Source: Betaproteobacteria bacterium
GTDB lineage: Bacteria > Pseudomonadota > Gammaproteobacteria > Burkholderiales > SG8-39
Length of the DNA: 64,000 nt
Reading direction: 5' to 3'
Assembly (NCBI GenBank): GCA_004297625.1
Contig: SCTY01000025.1
Span: forward strand, 1 to 64,000
Positions 33,926 to 41,549 of this stretch are shown here, in pieces. The notes beneath the pieces were generated by a model, which was given only the letters and a program-made list of their open reading frames with translations, was not told the DNA's origin and did no database searches. Both the position numbers and the translations under genes were made by a program. Every line of letters begins with the position of its first letter. The stretch's first letter is position 1.

Positions 33926-34771
33926 ATGAGCGCGGCAGCCCCGGCAGCCGCGTTGGCGACCGGGCGCACGCGCGGCCGGGAAGGCTCCGCGCTCGCCCGG
34001 CGCGTGCGCCGCGCGGTCGTTTCGGTCGTGGTCTTCGTGCTGCTCTGGGAGCTGGGCTCGCGGCTGAAGTGGCCGTGGGTGGGCGACGCGCCGCCGCCCA
34101 GCGCGGTGCTCAAGGTCTGGCTGCCGCTGCTCACCGATCCGGGCTACTGGTACAGCTGGTACCAGAGCTCGCGGCGCGTCCTGACCGGCTTTCTCTTCGC
34201 CCAGCTGATCGGGATCCCGCTCGGTCTCGCGATGGCGACCAACCGGGTTTTCAACGACCTCACCTTTCCGGTATTCGAGGTGCTGCGGCCGATCCCGCCG
34301 CTCGCCTGGGTGCCGGCGGCGATCATCTTCTGGCCGACTCAGGAGTCTTCGATCGCCTTCGTCACGTTTCTGGGCGCCTTCTTCGTGGTCGTCATCAACG
34401 TCCTGGGCGGAGCCAAGTCGATCGACGTGCGCTACTTCCAGTCGGCTTACTCCATGGGGGCGACCAAGTGGGACGTGTTCCGCCGGATCATCCTTCCCGC
34501 CACGCTGCCGTCGATATTCGTCGGGGCGGCGGTCGGCATGGGGATCACCTGGGAGGTGGTGGTTGCCGCGGAGATGATCTCCGGAGGCGGCGGAGCGATC
34601 CAGTCGAGCGCCGGCGGCGGCCTGGGGTTCTTCATCTGGAACTCCTACATCGGCTTTTCGTACCCGCAGATCGTGGTCGGGATGATCAGCATCGGGATTG
34701 CCGGCTATATCTCCAGCTCCATCATCCGCGCCGTCGGCGTCGTGTGCACGCCTTGGCTGAGGACGCGATGA
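33926..34771 (+). CDS. ABC permease 2, NitT/TauT type
   Basis: The protein is 281 residues with about six membrane helices. The cytoplasmic EAA-type loop lies in VRYFQSAYSMGATKWDVFRRIILPATLP. It has a short basic N-terminus and no sensor domain, unlike permease 1, so the channel is probably a heterodimer with only one regulated half. The start ATG at 33926 follows ATPase 1 by 31 nt, and the stop overlaps ATPase 2 (ATGA). Confidence 0.93.
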   Translation: MSAAAPAAALATGRTRGREGSALARRVRRAVVSVVVFVLLWELGSRLKWPWVGDAPPPSAVLKVWLPLLTDPGYWYSWYQSSRRVLTGFLFAQLIGIPLGLAMATNRVFNDLTFPVFEVLRPIPPLAWVPAAIIFWPTQESSIAFVTFLGAFFVVVINVLGGAKSIDVRYFQSAYSMGATKWDVFRRIILPATLPSIFVGAAVGMGITWEVVVAAEMISGGGGAIQSSAGGGLGFFIWNSYIGFSYPQIVVGMISIGIAGYISSSIIRAVGVVCTPWLRTR

Positions 34772-35649
34772 GCGTCGTAAGCGACAGCCGCACCGGGACC
34801 CGTCTGCGCATCAAGGCGAGCGAGATGCGCGTCGCCGAGGCGAGCAAGAGCTACGGCGACGCGCATTTCAGGACCGACGTGGTGAAAGACTGCTCCTTCA
34901 CCATCGAGCGCAGCAAGCTCACCGTCATGATCGGCCCCTCGGGCTGCGGCAAGAGCACGATGATCCGGCTGCTCGCCGGCTTCGAGGCGCCGAGCGCCGG
35001 CACCATCACCATCGACGACAAGAAAGTGACCGGCCCGGGCCTCGATCGGCTGGTTCTTTTCCAGGAAACCGCGCTCTATCCGTGGATGACGACGTACGAC
35101 AACGTGCTCTACGGCCCCCGGGCGCGCGGCGCGACGAACAAGGAAACTCTGGAGCTCGCCGAGTTCCTGCTCAACAAGGTGGGATTGCAGGCCTTCCGCG
35201 ACAAGTATCCGATGCAGCTTTCCGGCGGAATGCAGCGCCGCGCGGAGCTCGCGCGCGCGATGATCAACAACCCGCACGTGATGATCCTCGACGAGCCGTT
35301 CCGCGGCCTCGACGCGATGACGAAGGAGCTCATGTGGGAGTACTACTCCTCGCTCTACGAGGAGAACCGCCGCACCAACTTCTTCGTCACCACCGACATC
35401 GACGAGGCGATCTTTCTCGCCGACCGGCTGCTCATCATGTCGAACATTCCTTGCCGCGTGCGCGCCGTGCTGGAAGTCGACGTGCCGCGCCCGCGCAAGC
35501 TCGCCGAGGTGGTGGAAAACGATCGCGCGAACCAGATCAAGATGGAAGCGCTGTCGATCCTGCACGAGGAAGCGATGAAGTCGTTCTCGCGCGGCAGCAA
35601 GGCGGCGGCGGATTTCGTCGAGGCTTACTCGAAGCGCATGAAGGGGTGA
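34768..35649 (+). CDS. ABC importer ATPase 2, switch His replaced
   Basis: The protein is 293 residues from ATG 34768. Walker A is GPSGCGKST, the Q-loop LVLFQETALYPW, the signature LSGGM, and Walker B VMILDEP. The H-loop reads FFVTTDIDEA, with Thr where ABC ATPases carry His. A C-terminal helical tail of about 60 residues (ENDRANQIKMEALSILHEEA) is shared in length with ATPase 1. The two ATPases lie in one operon with two permeases, which supports a hetero-dimeric motor. Confidence 0.93.
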   Translation: MSVVSDSRTGTRLRIKASEMRVAEASKSYGDAHFRTDVVKDCSFTIERSKLTVMIGPSGCGKSTMIRLLAGFEAPSAGTITIDDKKVTGPGLDRLVLFQETALYPWMTTYDNVLYGPRARGATNKETLELAEFLLNKVGLQAFRDKYPMQLSGGMQRRAELARAMINNPHVMILDEPFRGLDAMTKELMWEYYSSLYEENRRTNFFVTTDIDEAIFLADRLLIMSNIPCRVRAVLEVDVPRPRKLAEVVENDRANQIKMEALSILHEEAMKSFSRGSKAAADFVEAYSKRMKG

Positions 35650-35683
35650 AACAGCGTGCGCTTCCTGTTTCCGCGAGAAACAG
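35648..35683 (+). promoter_or_regulatory. Three heptamers able to form alternative hairpins
   Basis: GAAACAG (35648-35654), CTGTTTC (35665-35671) and GAAACAG (35677-35683) lie between the importer and oxygenase genes. The central copy can pair with either neighbour but not both. The second pair forms operator copy C. Attenuation or a multi-site operator are both possible; no T-run follows. Confidence 0.45.
35667..35681. promoter_or_regulatory. Cluster operator, copy C (GTTTC-N5-GAAAC)
   Basis: GTTTC-CGCGA-GAAAC, extended outward to CTGTTTC/GAAACAG. It lies 126 nt upstream of the oxygenase alpha start. Confidence 0.6.
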
Positions 35684-35806
35684 CCTGTGCTTCCCGCTAC
35701 AGATTGCAGCGCGAAGAAGTTCTTGTTCTCGTGCGGGCGGTTGCCGCTCGTGGCGCGATCGCACAAAATCGAACGGACTGAGACGATCTCTTCGAAGGAG
35801 GCGCAA

Positions 35807-37024
35807 GTGGCCAAATCTGCCGAGCAGTGGTCTGCAAGGCCCAACTTCCCGCAGACGCATTACGTGGATTCGCGCATCTATACCGATCGCGAGATCTTCG
35901 GGGAGGAGAAGGAAAAGCTCTTCAAGCCCTCGTGGATCATTGCCTGCCACGAGTCGGAGCTGCCGAATCCGTGCGACTACCGGCTATTCACGCATCCGGC
36001 GGGCGTGCCGCTCATCATCGTGCGCGGCGACGATGCGAAGGTGCGTGCCTTCTACAACATCTGTCCGCACAGGGGAAACACGATTCTCTACGACCCGTCG
36101 GGCAACGCGAAGCGCATGACCTGCATCTTCCATCAATGGTCGTTCGACACGCGCGGCAACTGCCTCGACATATCGCGCGCGGAGCAGGGATACCAGAACC
36201 GCTTCTCCAAGGAAGATGCCGGGATGCGGGAAGTGAAGTGCGAAGTGGCCTACGGCGGCTTCGTCTGGGTCAATCTGCTCGACGAGTGCATGCCGTTGCG
36301 CGAATTCATCGGCGGCGCGATGGACATCCTCGAGCCGTTCATGCAGGAGCCCATGGAGATCTTCCATTTCCACAAGGCGCACCTGCGCACGAACTACAAG
36401 CTGTGGCACGACACCAACAGCGAGTTCTATCACGACTTCCTGCACTACTTTAATCGCATCACCGGCATGATGCAGCCGGGCTACTTCGACCGGAAATACA
36501 CCGCTTATCCGAACGGCCACGCCACCGTCGGCTCGATGCAGATCCAGTACGACAAGTACGAGGGTTCCAAGGAGCGCGCGGTCGGCTGGCCGGGGCTCGC
36601 GCGCGGCGGCTGGTACATGGTGGACCTCTTCCCCGGCATGACGTACAACCTGCGCACCTCGGTGATGCGCATCGACACCGCGATTCCGCTCGGGCCGAAC
36701 GAGGTGGTCATCGAGTTCCGCGGGCTCGGCCTCAAGCGCGACACGCCGGAAGAGCGCGCGCAGCGCATCTTCGACCACAACATGATCTGGGGGCCGTTCG
36801 GCAGGAACCTGCACGAGGATCTTCTCGGCGTCACGGGCCAGGGCCGCGCGATGCGCGAGGGGACCGACAGCCGGTGGGTGATCCAGGGGCGCGAGGAGAA
36901 CAACACCATCCACGACGAGATCGGGATGCGCCATTTCTACGCCGAGTGGTCGCGCCGCATGGAGCGCCCCGCGTACGACCCGTACCGCGAGGGCAAGCCC
37001 GAACCCGTACGCGCCGTTGCCTGA
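35807..37024 (+). CDS. Rieske non-haem iron oxygenase, alpha subunit
   Basis: The protein is 405 residues from GTG 35807 with GAAGGAGG upstream; an ATG-like frame reaching 35687 crosses the regulatory gap. Rieske ligands are C86-P-H88 and C106-x2-H109, 17 residues between the pairs. The mononuclear iron site is likely H209 and H213 in EFYHDFLHYF plus a later Asp. The fold is that of ring-hydroxylating or methanesulfonate-type oxygenases. It works with the beta subunit, reductase and ferredoxin encoded next. The sulfur context suggests oxygenolytic C-S cleavage releasing sulfite, but an ordinary aromatic acid as substrate cannot be excluded. Confidence 0.9.
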   Translation: MAKSAEQWSARPNFPQTHYVDSRIYTDREIFGEEKEKLFKPSWIIACHESELPNPCDYRLFTHPAGVPLIIVRGDDAKVRAFYNICPHRGNTILYDPSGNAKRMTCIFHQWSFDTRGNCLDISRAEQGYQNRFSKEDAGMREVKCEVAYGGFVWVNLLDECMPLREFIGGAMDILEPFMQEPMEIFHFHKAHLRTNYKLWHDTNSEFYHDFLHYFNRITGMMQPGYFDRKYTAYPNGHATVGSMQIQYDKYEGSKERAVGWPGLARGGWYMVDLFPGMTYNLRTSVMRIDTAIPLGPNEVVIEFRGLGLKRDTPEERAQRIFDHNMIWGPFGRNLHEDLLGVTGQGRAMREGTDSRWVIQGREENNTIHDEIGMRHFYAEWSRRMERPAYDPYREGKPEPVRAVA

Positions 37025-37026
37025 AT

Positions 37027-37497
37027 ATGAACAGAACCGAACAAAGGCAGGCAGTCGAGGAGCTGGTGTACCGCAGCTGCCTCACGCTCGACAACAAGGA
37101 CTGGAAGGGCTTCCTCGCGCTCTGCGACGACGATTTCCGTTACCACATCACCGCGTACAGCCCCGAGATCAGGCGGGACATGACCTGGCTCGAGCAGGAC
37201 AAGAAAGGCATGGACACGCTGCTCACCAACCTGCCGCGCCACAACAGCGACCATTCGCCCATCACCCGCCACGCCACTGTGTACACCGTCGAGCTCGACG
37301 AGGCGAAGGGCGAGGCCGCGGTCGTCTCGGCGCTCCAGGTGTTCCGCACGCAGCTCGACGGCGGCGGGAGCGAGCTGTTCGCCGTGGGGCGGTTCTACGA
37401 CACGGTCAAGCTCAACGGCTCCGGCCCGCGCCTCGCGAAGCGCATAGTGAAGCTCGAAACGCGCCAGCTCGGCTACGGCTACCACGTCCCGTTCTGA
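37027..37497 (+). CDS. Oxygenase beta subunit (SnoaL/NTF2-like fold)
   Basis: The protein is 156 residues from ATG 37027, 2 nt after the alpha gene. It carries the small-subunit pattern of Rieske oxygenases: a helical start with YRSCLTLDNKDWKGFLALC, DDDFRYHITAY, then a curved sheet including SDHSPITRHATVYTV and AVGRFYDTVKL, ending RQLGYGYHVPF. The subunit is structural, completing the alpha3beta3 form. The stop overlaps the reductase ATG (TGATG). Confidence 0.88.
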   Translation: MNRTEQRQAVEELVYRSCLTLDNKDWKGFLALCDDDFRYHITAYSPEIRRDMTWLEQDKKGMDTLLTNLPRHNSDHSPITRHATVYTVELDEAKGEAAVVSALQVFRTQLDGGGSELFAVGRFYDTVKLNGSGPRLAKRIVKLETRQLGYGYHVPF

Positions 37498-38537
37498 TGC
37501 ACGTCCGCGTCAATGCGCGCAACCGCGGCTTTCAGTTCGAGTGTGCGGCTGGCGAGAAGGTGCTCCATGCCGGCCTGCGCGCCGGGGTAGACCTCCCGTT
37601 CGAGTGCGCGACGGGCACCTGCGGCACCTGCAAGGCCAAGGTGATCGAGGGGCGCGTGCGCGATGCCTGGCCGCAGGCACCCGGCCGCAAGTACCTCAAG
37701 GCGGCGAACGAGTGCCTGATGTGCCAGAGCATCGCCGAAACCGACCTCACGCTCGAGGTCGCTAAATTCGTGAATCCGCTACAGCCGGGCGCGCCGGTCC
37801 CGACGGCGAGCCGCGGGCGGCTGGGTTCAGCGTCGTTGCTCGCGGCGGACGTAATGGGCTTCGACGTCGAGCTCGAGCAGCCGTGCGAATTCGACGCCGG
37901 CCAGTTCGCGCTGCTTGCGGCCCCCGGCGTAGGGGGGTACCGCGCTTACTCGATGGTGAATTGCGAGCGCGGCGCGCGGCGCCTCGATTTCGTGGTCAAG
38001 CGCAAGCCGGGAGGAGGGTTCTCTGAATGGCTCTTCGGCGCCGCGCGCCGCGGAGCGCTGCTCGAGCTTGTCGGCCCGCTCGGCAAAGCGACCTACTATC
38101 CCGGCCTCGAGAAGAACGTCCTGTGCATCGCCGGCGGCTCCGGGATCGCCGGCATGATGTCGATCCTCGCGCGTGCAGTCGAGTCCGGCGCTTTCGAGCG
38201 CCATTGCGGCTGGCTGTTCTTCGGCGTGCGCACCCTGCGGGACGCTTTCTATCTGCGCGAGCTTTCCGGCCTGCGGGAGCGCTCCGGCGGCCGCCTCGCG
38301 GTGACGGTCGCGCTCTCCGATGAGCCGGTCCCCGGGCGTGCGGCACGCGACTGGCCGCAGCTCGCTTTCGCGCATGGCCTGGTGCACGAGGTCGCCAAGG
38401 CCGCGATGGCAGGCAAGTACCAGAACGTTCGCGCGTACCTGGCCGGCCCGCCGCCGGCCGTCGATGCGGCGCTGCGCGTGCTTCTGCTCGACGCCAAGCT
38501 GACCGCGGACAACATCCGCTACGACAAATTCAGCTGA
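37497..38537 (+). CDS. Oxygenase reductase: plant-type 2Fe-2S, FAD and NAD domains
   Basis: The protein is 346 residues. An N-terminal ferredoxin domain has C37-x4-C42-x2-C45-x30-C76. It is followed by an FAD-binding barrel (GYRAYSMVNCER) and an NAD-binding domain (VLCIAGGSGIAGMMSILARAV). It draws electrons from NADH and passes them to the Rieske ferredoxin or directly to the oxygenase. Domain order is as in BenC- and MsmD-like reductases. It overlaps the genes on both sides by one base each. Confidence 0.93.
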   Translation: MHVRVNARNRGFQFECAAGEKVLHAGLRAGVDLPFECATGTCGTCKAKVIEGRVRDAWPQAPGRKYLKAANECLMCQSIAETDLTLEVAKFVNPLQPGAPVPTASRGRLGSASLLAADVMGFDVELEQPCEFDAGQFALLAAPGVGGYRAYSMVNCERGARRLDFVVKRKPGGGFSEWLFGAARRGALLELVGPLGKATYYPGLEKNVLCIAGGSGIAGMMSILARAVESGAFERHCGWLFFGVRTLRDAFYLRELSGLRERSGGRLAVTVALSDEPVPGRAARDWPQLAFAHGLVHEVAKAAMAGKYQNVRAYLAGPPPAVDAALRVLLLDAKLTADNIRYDKFS

Positions 38538-39259
38538 TGACGAAGAAATTTCTCTGCCGGGTCGCCGAGATCCCCGAGAACGGCCTCAAGGAAGTGGCGG
38601 CGGAGGACGGCGAGAAGCTGCTCATCGCGAGCTCCGGCGGCGAGCTGTACGGCTACCAGGCGAGCTGCCCGCACCAGGAAGTGGCGTTGTGCGAGGGCCT
38701 GTACGACGGTTCCGTGCTTACGTGCCATATGCACCTGTGGCAGTGGGACATCCGCACCGGCGAGCCGATGGGAATCGCGGAGGCCCCGCTCCGTAAGTAC
38801 GCGCTTGCCGTGGAGGACGACTCTGTCTTCATCGCGGCGGAAGCATCGGCGCTTGACGTCGGCGAGCTGTTTCGCGGCATATCGGCCCCGACGAGCGAGA
38901 AGCTCATGGCGCTCGCGCGCTCCGAGCAGCACGAAGCGGGCGCGGTGCTGTACGGCCCGGGCGATGCCGCCGAGGACTTCTTCATCCTGGATTCCGGGCG
39001 CGTGGAGTTCGTGCTCGGCCGGGTCGAGCGCACCGCGCCGGGCGGGTTCATGTTGAACAAGGGCGAGGTTTTCGGCTGGGCCGCGCTCCTCGAGGATTAC
39101 CCGCGGCGCATCGCGAGCGCGCGTTGCCTCGAGCCCTCGGTGCTCCTGCGCATTCGCGGCAAGGCCGCGCTCGCGGTGCTCGAGGAGGACCCGGCGAGCG
39201 GCTACCTGGTCATGCGGCGGCTCGCGGCGCTGATCGCGCGCCACCTGGCCGCACGTTGA
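38537..39259 (+). CDS. Rieske ferredoxin fused to a cNMP-binding-type domain
   Basis: The protein is 240 residues. Residues 1-103 are a Rieske ferredoxin of the TmoC/BphF kind with C44-x-H46 and C63-x2-H66. Residues 108-235 are a Crp-like cNMP-binding module: EAGAVLYGPGDAAEDFFILDSG, then GEVFGWAALLEDYPRRIASA (176-195). Ordinary Rieske ferredoxins stop near residue 105. The module has no helix-turn-helix, so it is not a transcription factor. It may tune electron flow to the oxygenase in response to a ligand. No frameshift or internal start suggests two proteins. Confidence 0.92.
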   Translation: MTKKFLCRVAEIPENGLKEVAAEDGEKLLIASSGGELYGYQASCPHQEVALCEGLYDGSVLTCHMHLWQWDIRTGEPMGIAEAPLRKYALAVEDDSVFIAAEASALDVGELFRGISAPTSEKLMALARSEQHEAGAVLYGPGDAAEDFFILDSGRVEFVLGRVERTAPGGFMLNKGEVFGWAALLEDYPRRIASARCLEPSVLLRIRGKAALAVLEEDPASGYLVMRRLAALIARHLAAR

Positions 39260-39450
39260 TCGAGCTGCTTCTCTCCCGGCCGGTGATCGTCGCGCTCGCG
39301 GTGCTCGGGGCGCTGCTCTCGACGGTCGCTTCCTTCGCGCAGGTGCGCAAGGCGGTGAGCGACAAGTCGGCGCGCGTCCTCAATCTCGCCGGCTACGCCT
39401 CCATGGCGGTGAGCATCCTGCTCTTCATCGTTGCCGGGCTCTTGAGCTGA
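39256..39450 (+). CDS. Small two-helix membrane protein at the end of the oxygenase operon
   Basis: The protein is 64 residues from TTG 39256 in TTGA overlap. There are two hydrophobic segments, about 4-24 and 44-63, joined by FAQVRKAVSDKSARVLNL. The loop with spaced basic residues and the length recall a half PQ-loop/SemiSWEET unit without its second and third helix pattern being clear. No function is assigned. The coupled start shows it belongs to the operon. Confidence 0.65.
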   Translation: MIELLLSRPVIVALAVLGALLSTVASFAQVRKAVSDKSARVLNLAGYASMAVSILLFIVAGLLS

Positions 39451-39454
39451 AAAA

Positions 39455-40339
39455 TTACAACGGCGCACTGCGCGGCAGGCGGCGCTCCGGATCGTAGAAC
39501 GGCAGCCGCTCCACGCGTGCCGCGCGCCCATCGTCGAGCCGCACGCGCTCGCCCGGGCCGACGTCGGCTGCGGTGAAGCCGAGCGCGATCTGTTTTTCCA
39601 GAGTCGGCGACCAGCATTCGCTCGATACCGTCGCCGCGCGCGGTCCGGCTGGCTCGTCGAGGATCTGCATCCCCACGAGCTTCCTGCTCATGTGAAAGGC
39701 GGTGCTTTTGTCCTCGACGAGGCGGTCCAGGCCGAGCTCGCGCGGATTGGCGCGGCCGTCGATCTCGCGGTCGAAAAGCACGTAGCCGCACTCGATGCGC
39801 AGGCTGTTGGCCGCCTCGAAGCTGCATTCGCGCAGGCCCTGTTCGCGACCCGCGTCGAGCACTCTTTGCCGCAGCCCGCCGCTCAGCGCAGCGGGGACCA
39901 GGAGCTCATAGCCGAGCTCGCCGCTATAGCCGAGCCGCCCGACGATCAGTCCCCCTTTTTCGAGGAAGCGGAAGTATCTGAGCCCGAGCAGCGCTTCGCG
40001 GCCGATCAGCAGGGCGAGAATCCGGCCGCTCGCCGGGCCCTGCAGCGCGAGGATCGCGTATTCGCCGGAGCGGTCGCGCGCCTGGAAGGCGAGGCGCTTG
40101 CCGGTGAACAGCCAAAAGCGCCCTCCATCGAGGCGCCACACCGTGGCGTCGATGAGGACGCTGCGGTCCTCGTTCAGCAGCAGCGTGTAGGCGATCTGTC
40201 CCGGGGCGAGGGCGTCGAGATCGCGTGTCTGCAGCTTCTGGAGCGATGGCTGTCCGGAAAATTCGTAGAGTCCCATGAAAGAAAAATCGAACAGGCCTGC
40301 CGCGCGGCGGGTGGCGAGATGCTCTTCTTGCGCGCTCAC
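39455..40339 (-). CDS. GcvT-like folate-binding protein
   Basis: The protein is 294 residues from GTG 40339 in GTGA overlap with the sulfite exporter. It has the aminomethyltransferase fold: RRAAGLFDFSFMGLYEFSG at the start, ILALQGPASGRILALL, and LGYSGELGYELLVPA. A C-terminal barrel ends LPFYDPERRLPRSAPL. GcvT relatives move one-carbon units to tetrahydrofolate or repair iron-sulfur proteins (YgfZ). YgfZ's signature K-x-C-Y/T motif is not evident. In this cluster it may accept formaldehyde-level carbon. The only gap to the convergent plus-strand gene is 4 nt. Confidence 0.8.
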   Translation of the reverse strand: MSAQEEHLATRRAAGLFDFSFMGLYEFSGQPSLQKLQTRDLDALAPGQIAYTLLLNEDRSVLIDATVWRLDGGRFWLFTGKRLAFQARDRSGEYAILALQGPASGRILALLIGREALLGLRYFRFLEKGGLIVGRLGYSGELGYELLVPAALSGGLRQRVLDAGREQGLRECSFEAANSLRIECGYVLFDREIDGRANPRELGLDRLVEDKSTAFHMSRKLVGMQILDEPAGPRAATVSSECWSPTLEKQIALGFTAADVGPGERVRLDDGRAARVERLPFYDPERRLPRSAPL

Positions 40340-41094
40340 AGCGAGCGCATTAATAGCAGGGCTCCGGTGATCACGCAAAGCATGCCGGCGAGGCGCCGCA
40401 GCAGCTTGGGGCTCGCGACGTGGGCGAGCTTGACGCCGCCGATGACTCCGGCGAGCTCGAACACGGTGATCACCCACGCCGCCTGCCAGTCGATGAAGCC
40501 GTGGCGCAGGTTGCCGATCGAGCCCGATAGGGCGGCGATGATCTGCAGCACCTGGCTGGTGGCGACCGCAGTGAGCGGCAGGTAGCCGAGGATCACCATG
40601 ATCGGCACGGAGAATAGCGGCCCGCCCGCGCCCGAGAAGCCCGAGCCGAACCCGGACGCGGCGCCGACCGCCGCGAGCTCGACCTGCCCGCGCCAGCCCT
40701 GGCCGCTGCGGTATTCCGAGTGAGGTTTCAAAGGAATCAAAACGTAGAGGCCGGCGCCGACGATGACGAGCGCAATGGCGATCGCGAGCGGCCGCGGATC
40801 CAAGACCGCGGCCAGCGCGGCGCCGGCGTAGCCGAAGACGATTGCGCCCGCGCATACCGGCGCGGCGATGCGCCAGGCGATGCTGCCGCGCCGGTGATAG
40901 AGGAAGCTGCCGAGGAGGCCGGTGAAGAGGAAGGTGAAGAGCGAGGTGGCCGCGGCCTGGTGGATCGTCATGCCGCCGCTCATTCCCCCGTACAGCGCGA
41001 GAAACGACACCATCAGCACGCCGCCGACGCCGACCGTGCCGATCAGCAGCCCTACGAATGCCGCAACCGCCGCAATGAGGACGTAGGAGCTCAG
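40336..41094 (-). CDS. TauE/SafE-family sulfite exporter
   Basis: No ATG, GTG or TTG fits the N-terminus; the reading begins in CTGA overlap with the cNMP gene, so CTG 41094 is the likely start (252 residues). It has about seven to eight membrane helices and the family motifs VGLLIGTVGVGGVLMV and GFGSGFSGAGGPLFSVPI, repeated in the two halves. Relatives export sulfite or sulfoacetate during sulfonate breakdown. It sits between the cNMP gene and the GcvT-like gene, overlapping both. Confidence 0.88.
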   Translation of the reverse strand: MSSYVLIAAVAAFVGLLIGTVGVGGVLMVSFLALYGGMSGGMTIHQAAATSLFTFLFTGLLGSFLYHRRGSIAWRIAAPVCAGAIVFGYAGAALAAVLDPRPLAIAIALVIVGAGLYVLIPLKPHSEYRSGQGWRGQVELAAVGAASGFGSGFSGAGGPLFSVPIMVILGYLPLTAVATSQVLQIIAALSGSIGNLRHGFIDWQAAWVITVFELAGVIGGVKLAHVASPKLLRRLAGMLCVITGALLLMRSL

Positions 41095-41549
41095 CCGGCG
41101 GCGAAGGCGACGAGCTCGCTCGTGAGCAGCACGGCGAGCTTCTTCATCAGCGCATAACCGATGGCGCTGTCCGACTCCATGAGCGCCATGAGGGCCGCGC
41201 CGTCGATCGCCACCACCTCGCACGGGGTCAGGCAGTACGCGGTGGCGATGCGCCGGCCGTGCCCCTCGACGAGCGGCGCCCAGCCGAACACGTCGCCGCG
41301 CCGGATGATCTCGCCCGCGGAGGTTTCGCGCTTGCCGAGGCCGAGGGTGAAACGCACCATGCCCTCGGCGAGCACGTAGAAGTCGTCGACCGCGTCGCCG
41401 ACGACGTAGATGCGCGTGTCCTGCGGGAACGAGCGCGTGCGGGCGAGCGCGGCGACGCGGCCGCGCTGCGCCCGCGACAGGCCGGAGAAGAAGCGCGCCT
41501 CTTCGAGGACGCTTGCAGCCTGCTCCGGCCGGCTTACCGCGGAGGTCAA
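41091..41549 (-). CDS. Free-standing cNMP-binding-type domain protein
   Basis: The protein is 152 residues from TTG 41549 (TTGA overlap with the PanB-like gene). It is one Crp-like jelly roll with GDVFGWAPLVEGHGRRIATA at 85-104, followed by C-helices. There is no DNA-binding domain. Its cassette is strikingly like those in the permease (91-110) and the Rieske ferredoxin (176-195). It may be a soluble ligand sensor or a regulatory subunit of the adjacent exporter. The gene is short but coupled on both sides. Confidence 0.85.
   Translation of the reverse strand: MTSAVSRPEQAASVLEEARFFSGLSRAQRGRVAALARTRSFPQDTRIYVVGDAVDDFYVLAEGMVRFTLGLGKRETSAGEIIRRGDVFGWAPLVEGHGRRIATAYCLTPCEVVAIDGAALMALMESDSAIGYALMKKLAVLLTSELVAFAAG

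Noticed and set aside
35807..37024. Firm assignment as MsmA of methanesulfonate monooxygenase
   Set aside because: MsmA is reported with an unusually long gap between Rieske ligand pairs. Here the gap is the ordinary 17 residues, so only a general Rieske oxygenase call is made.
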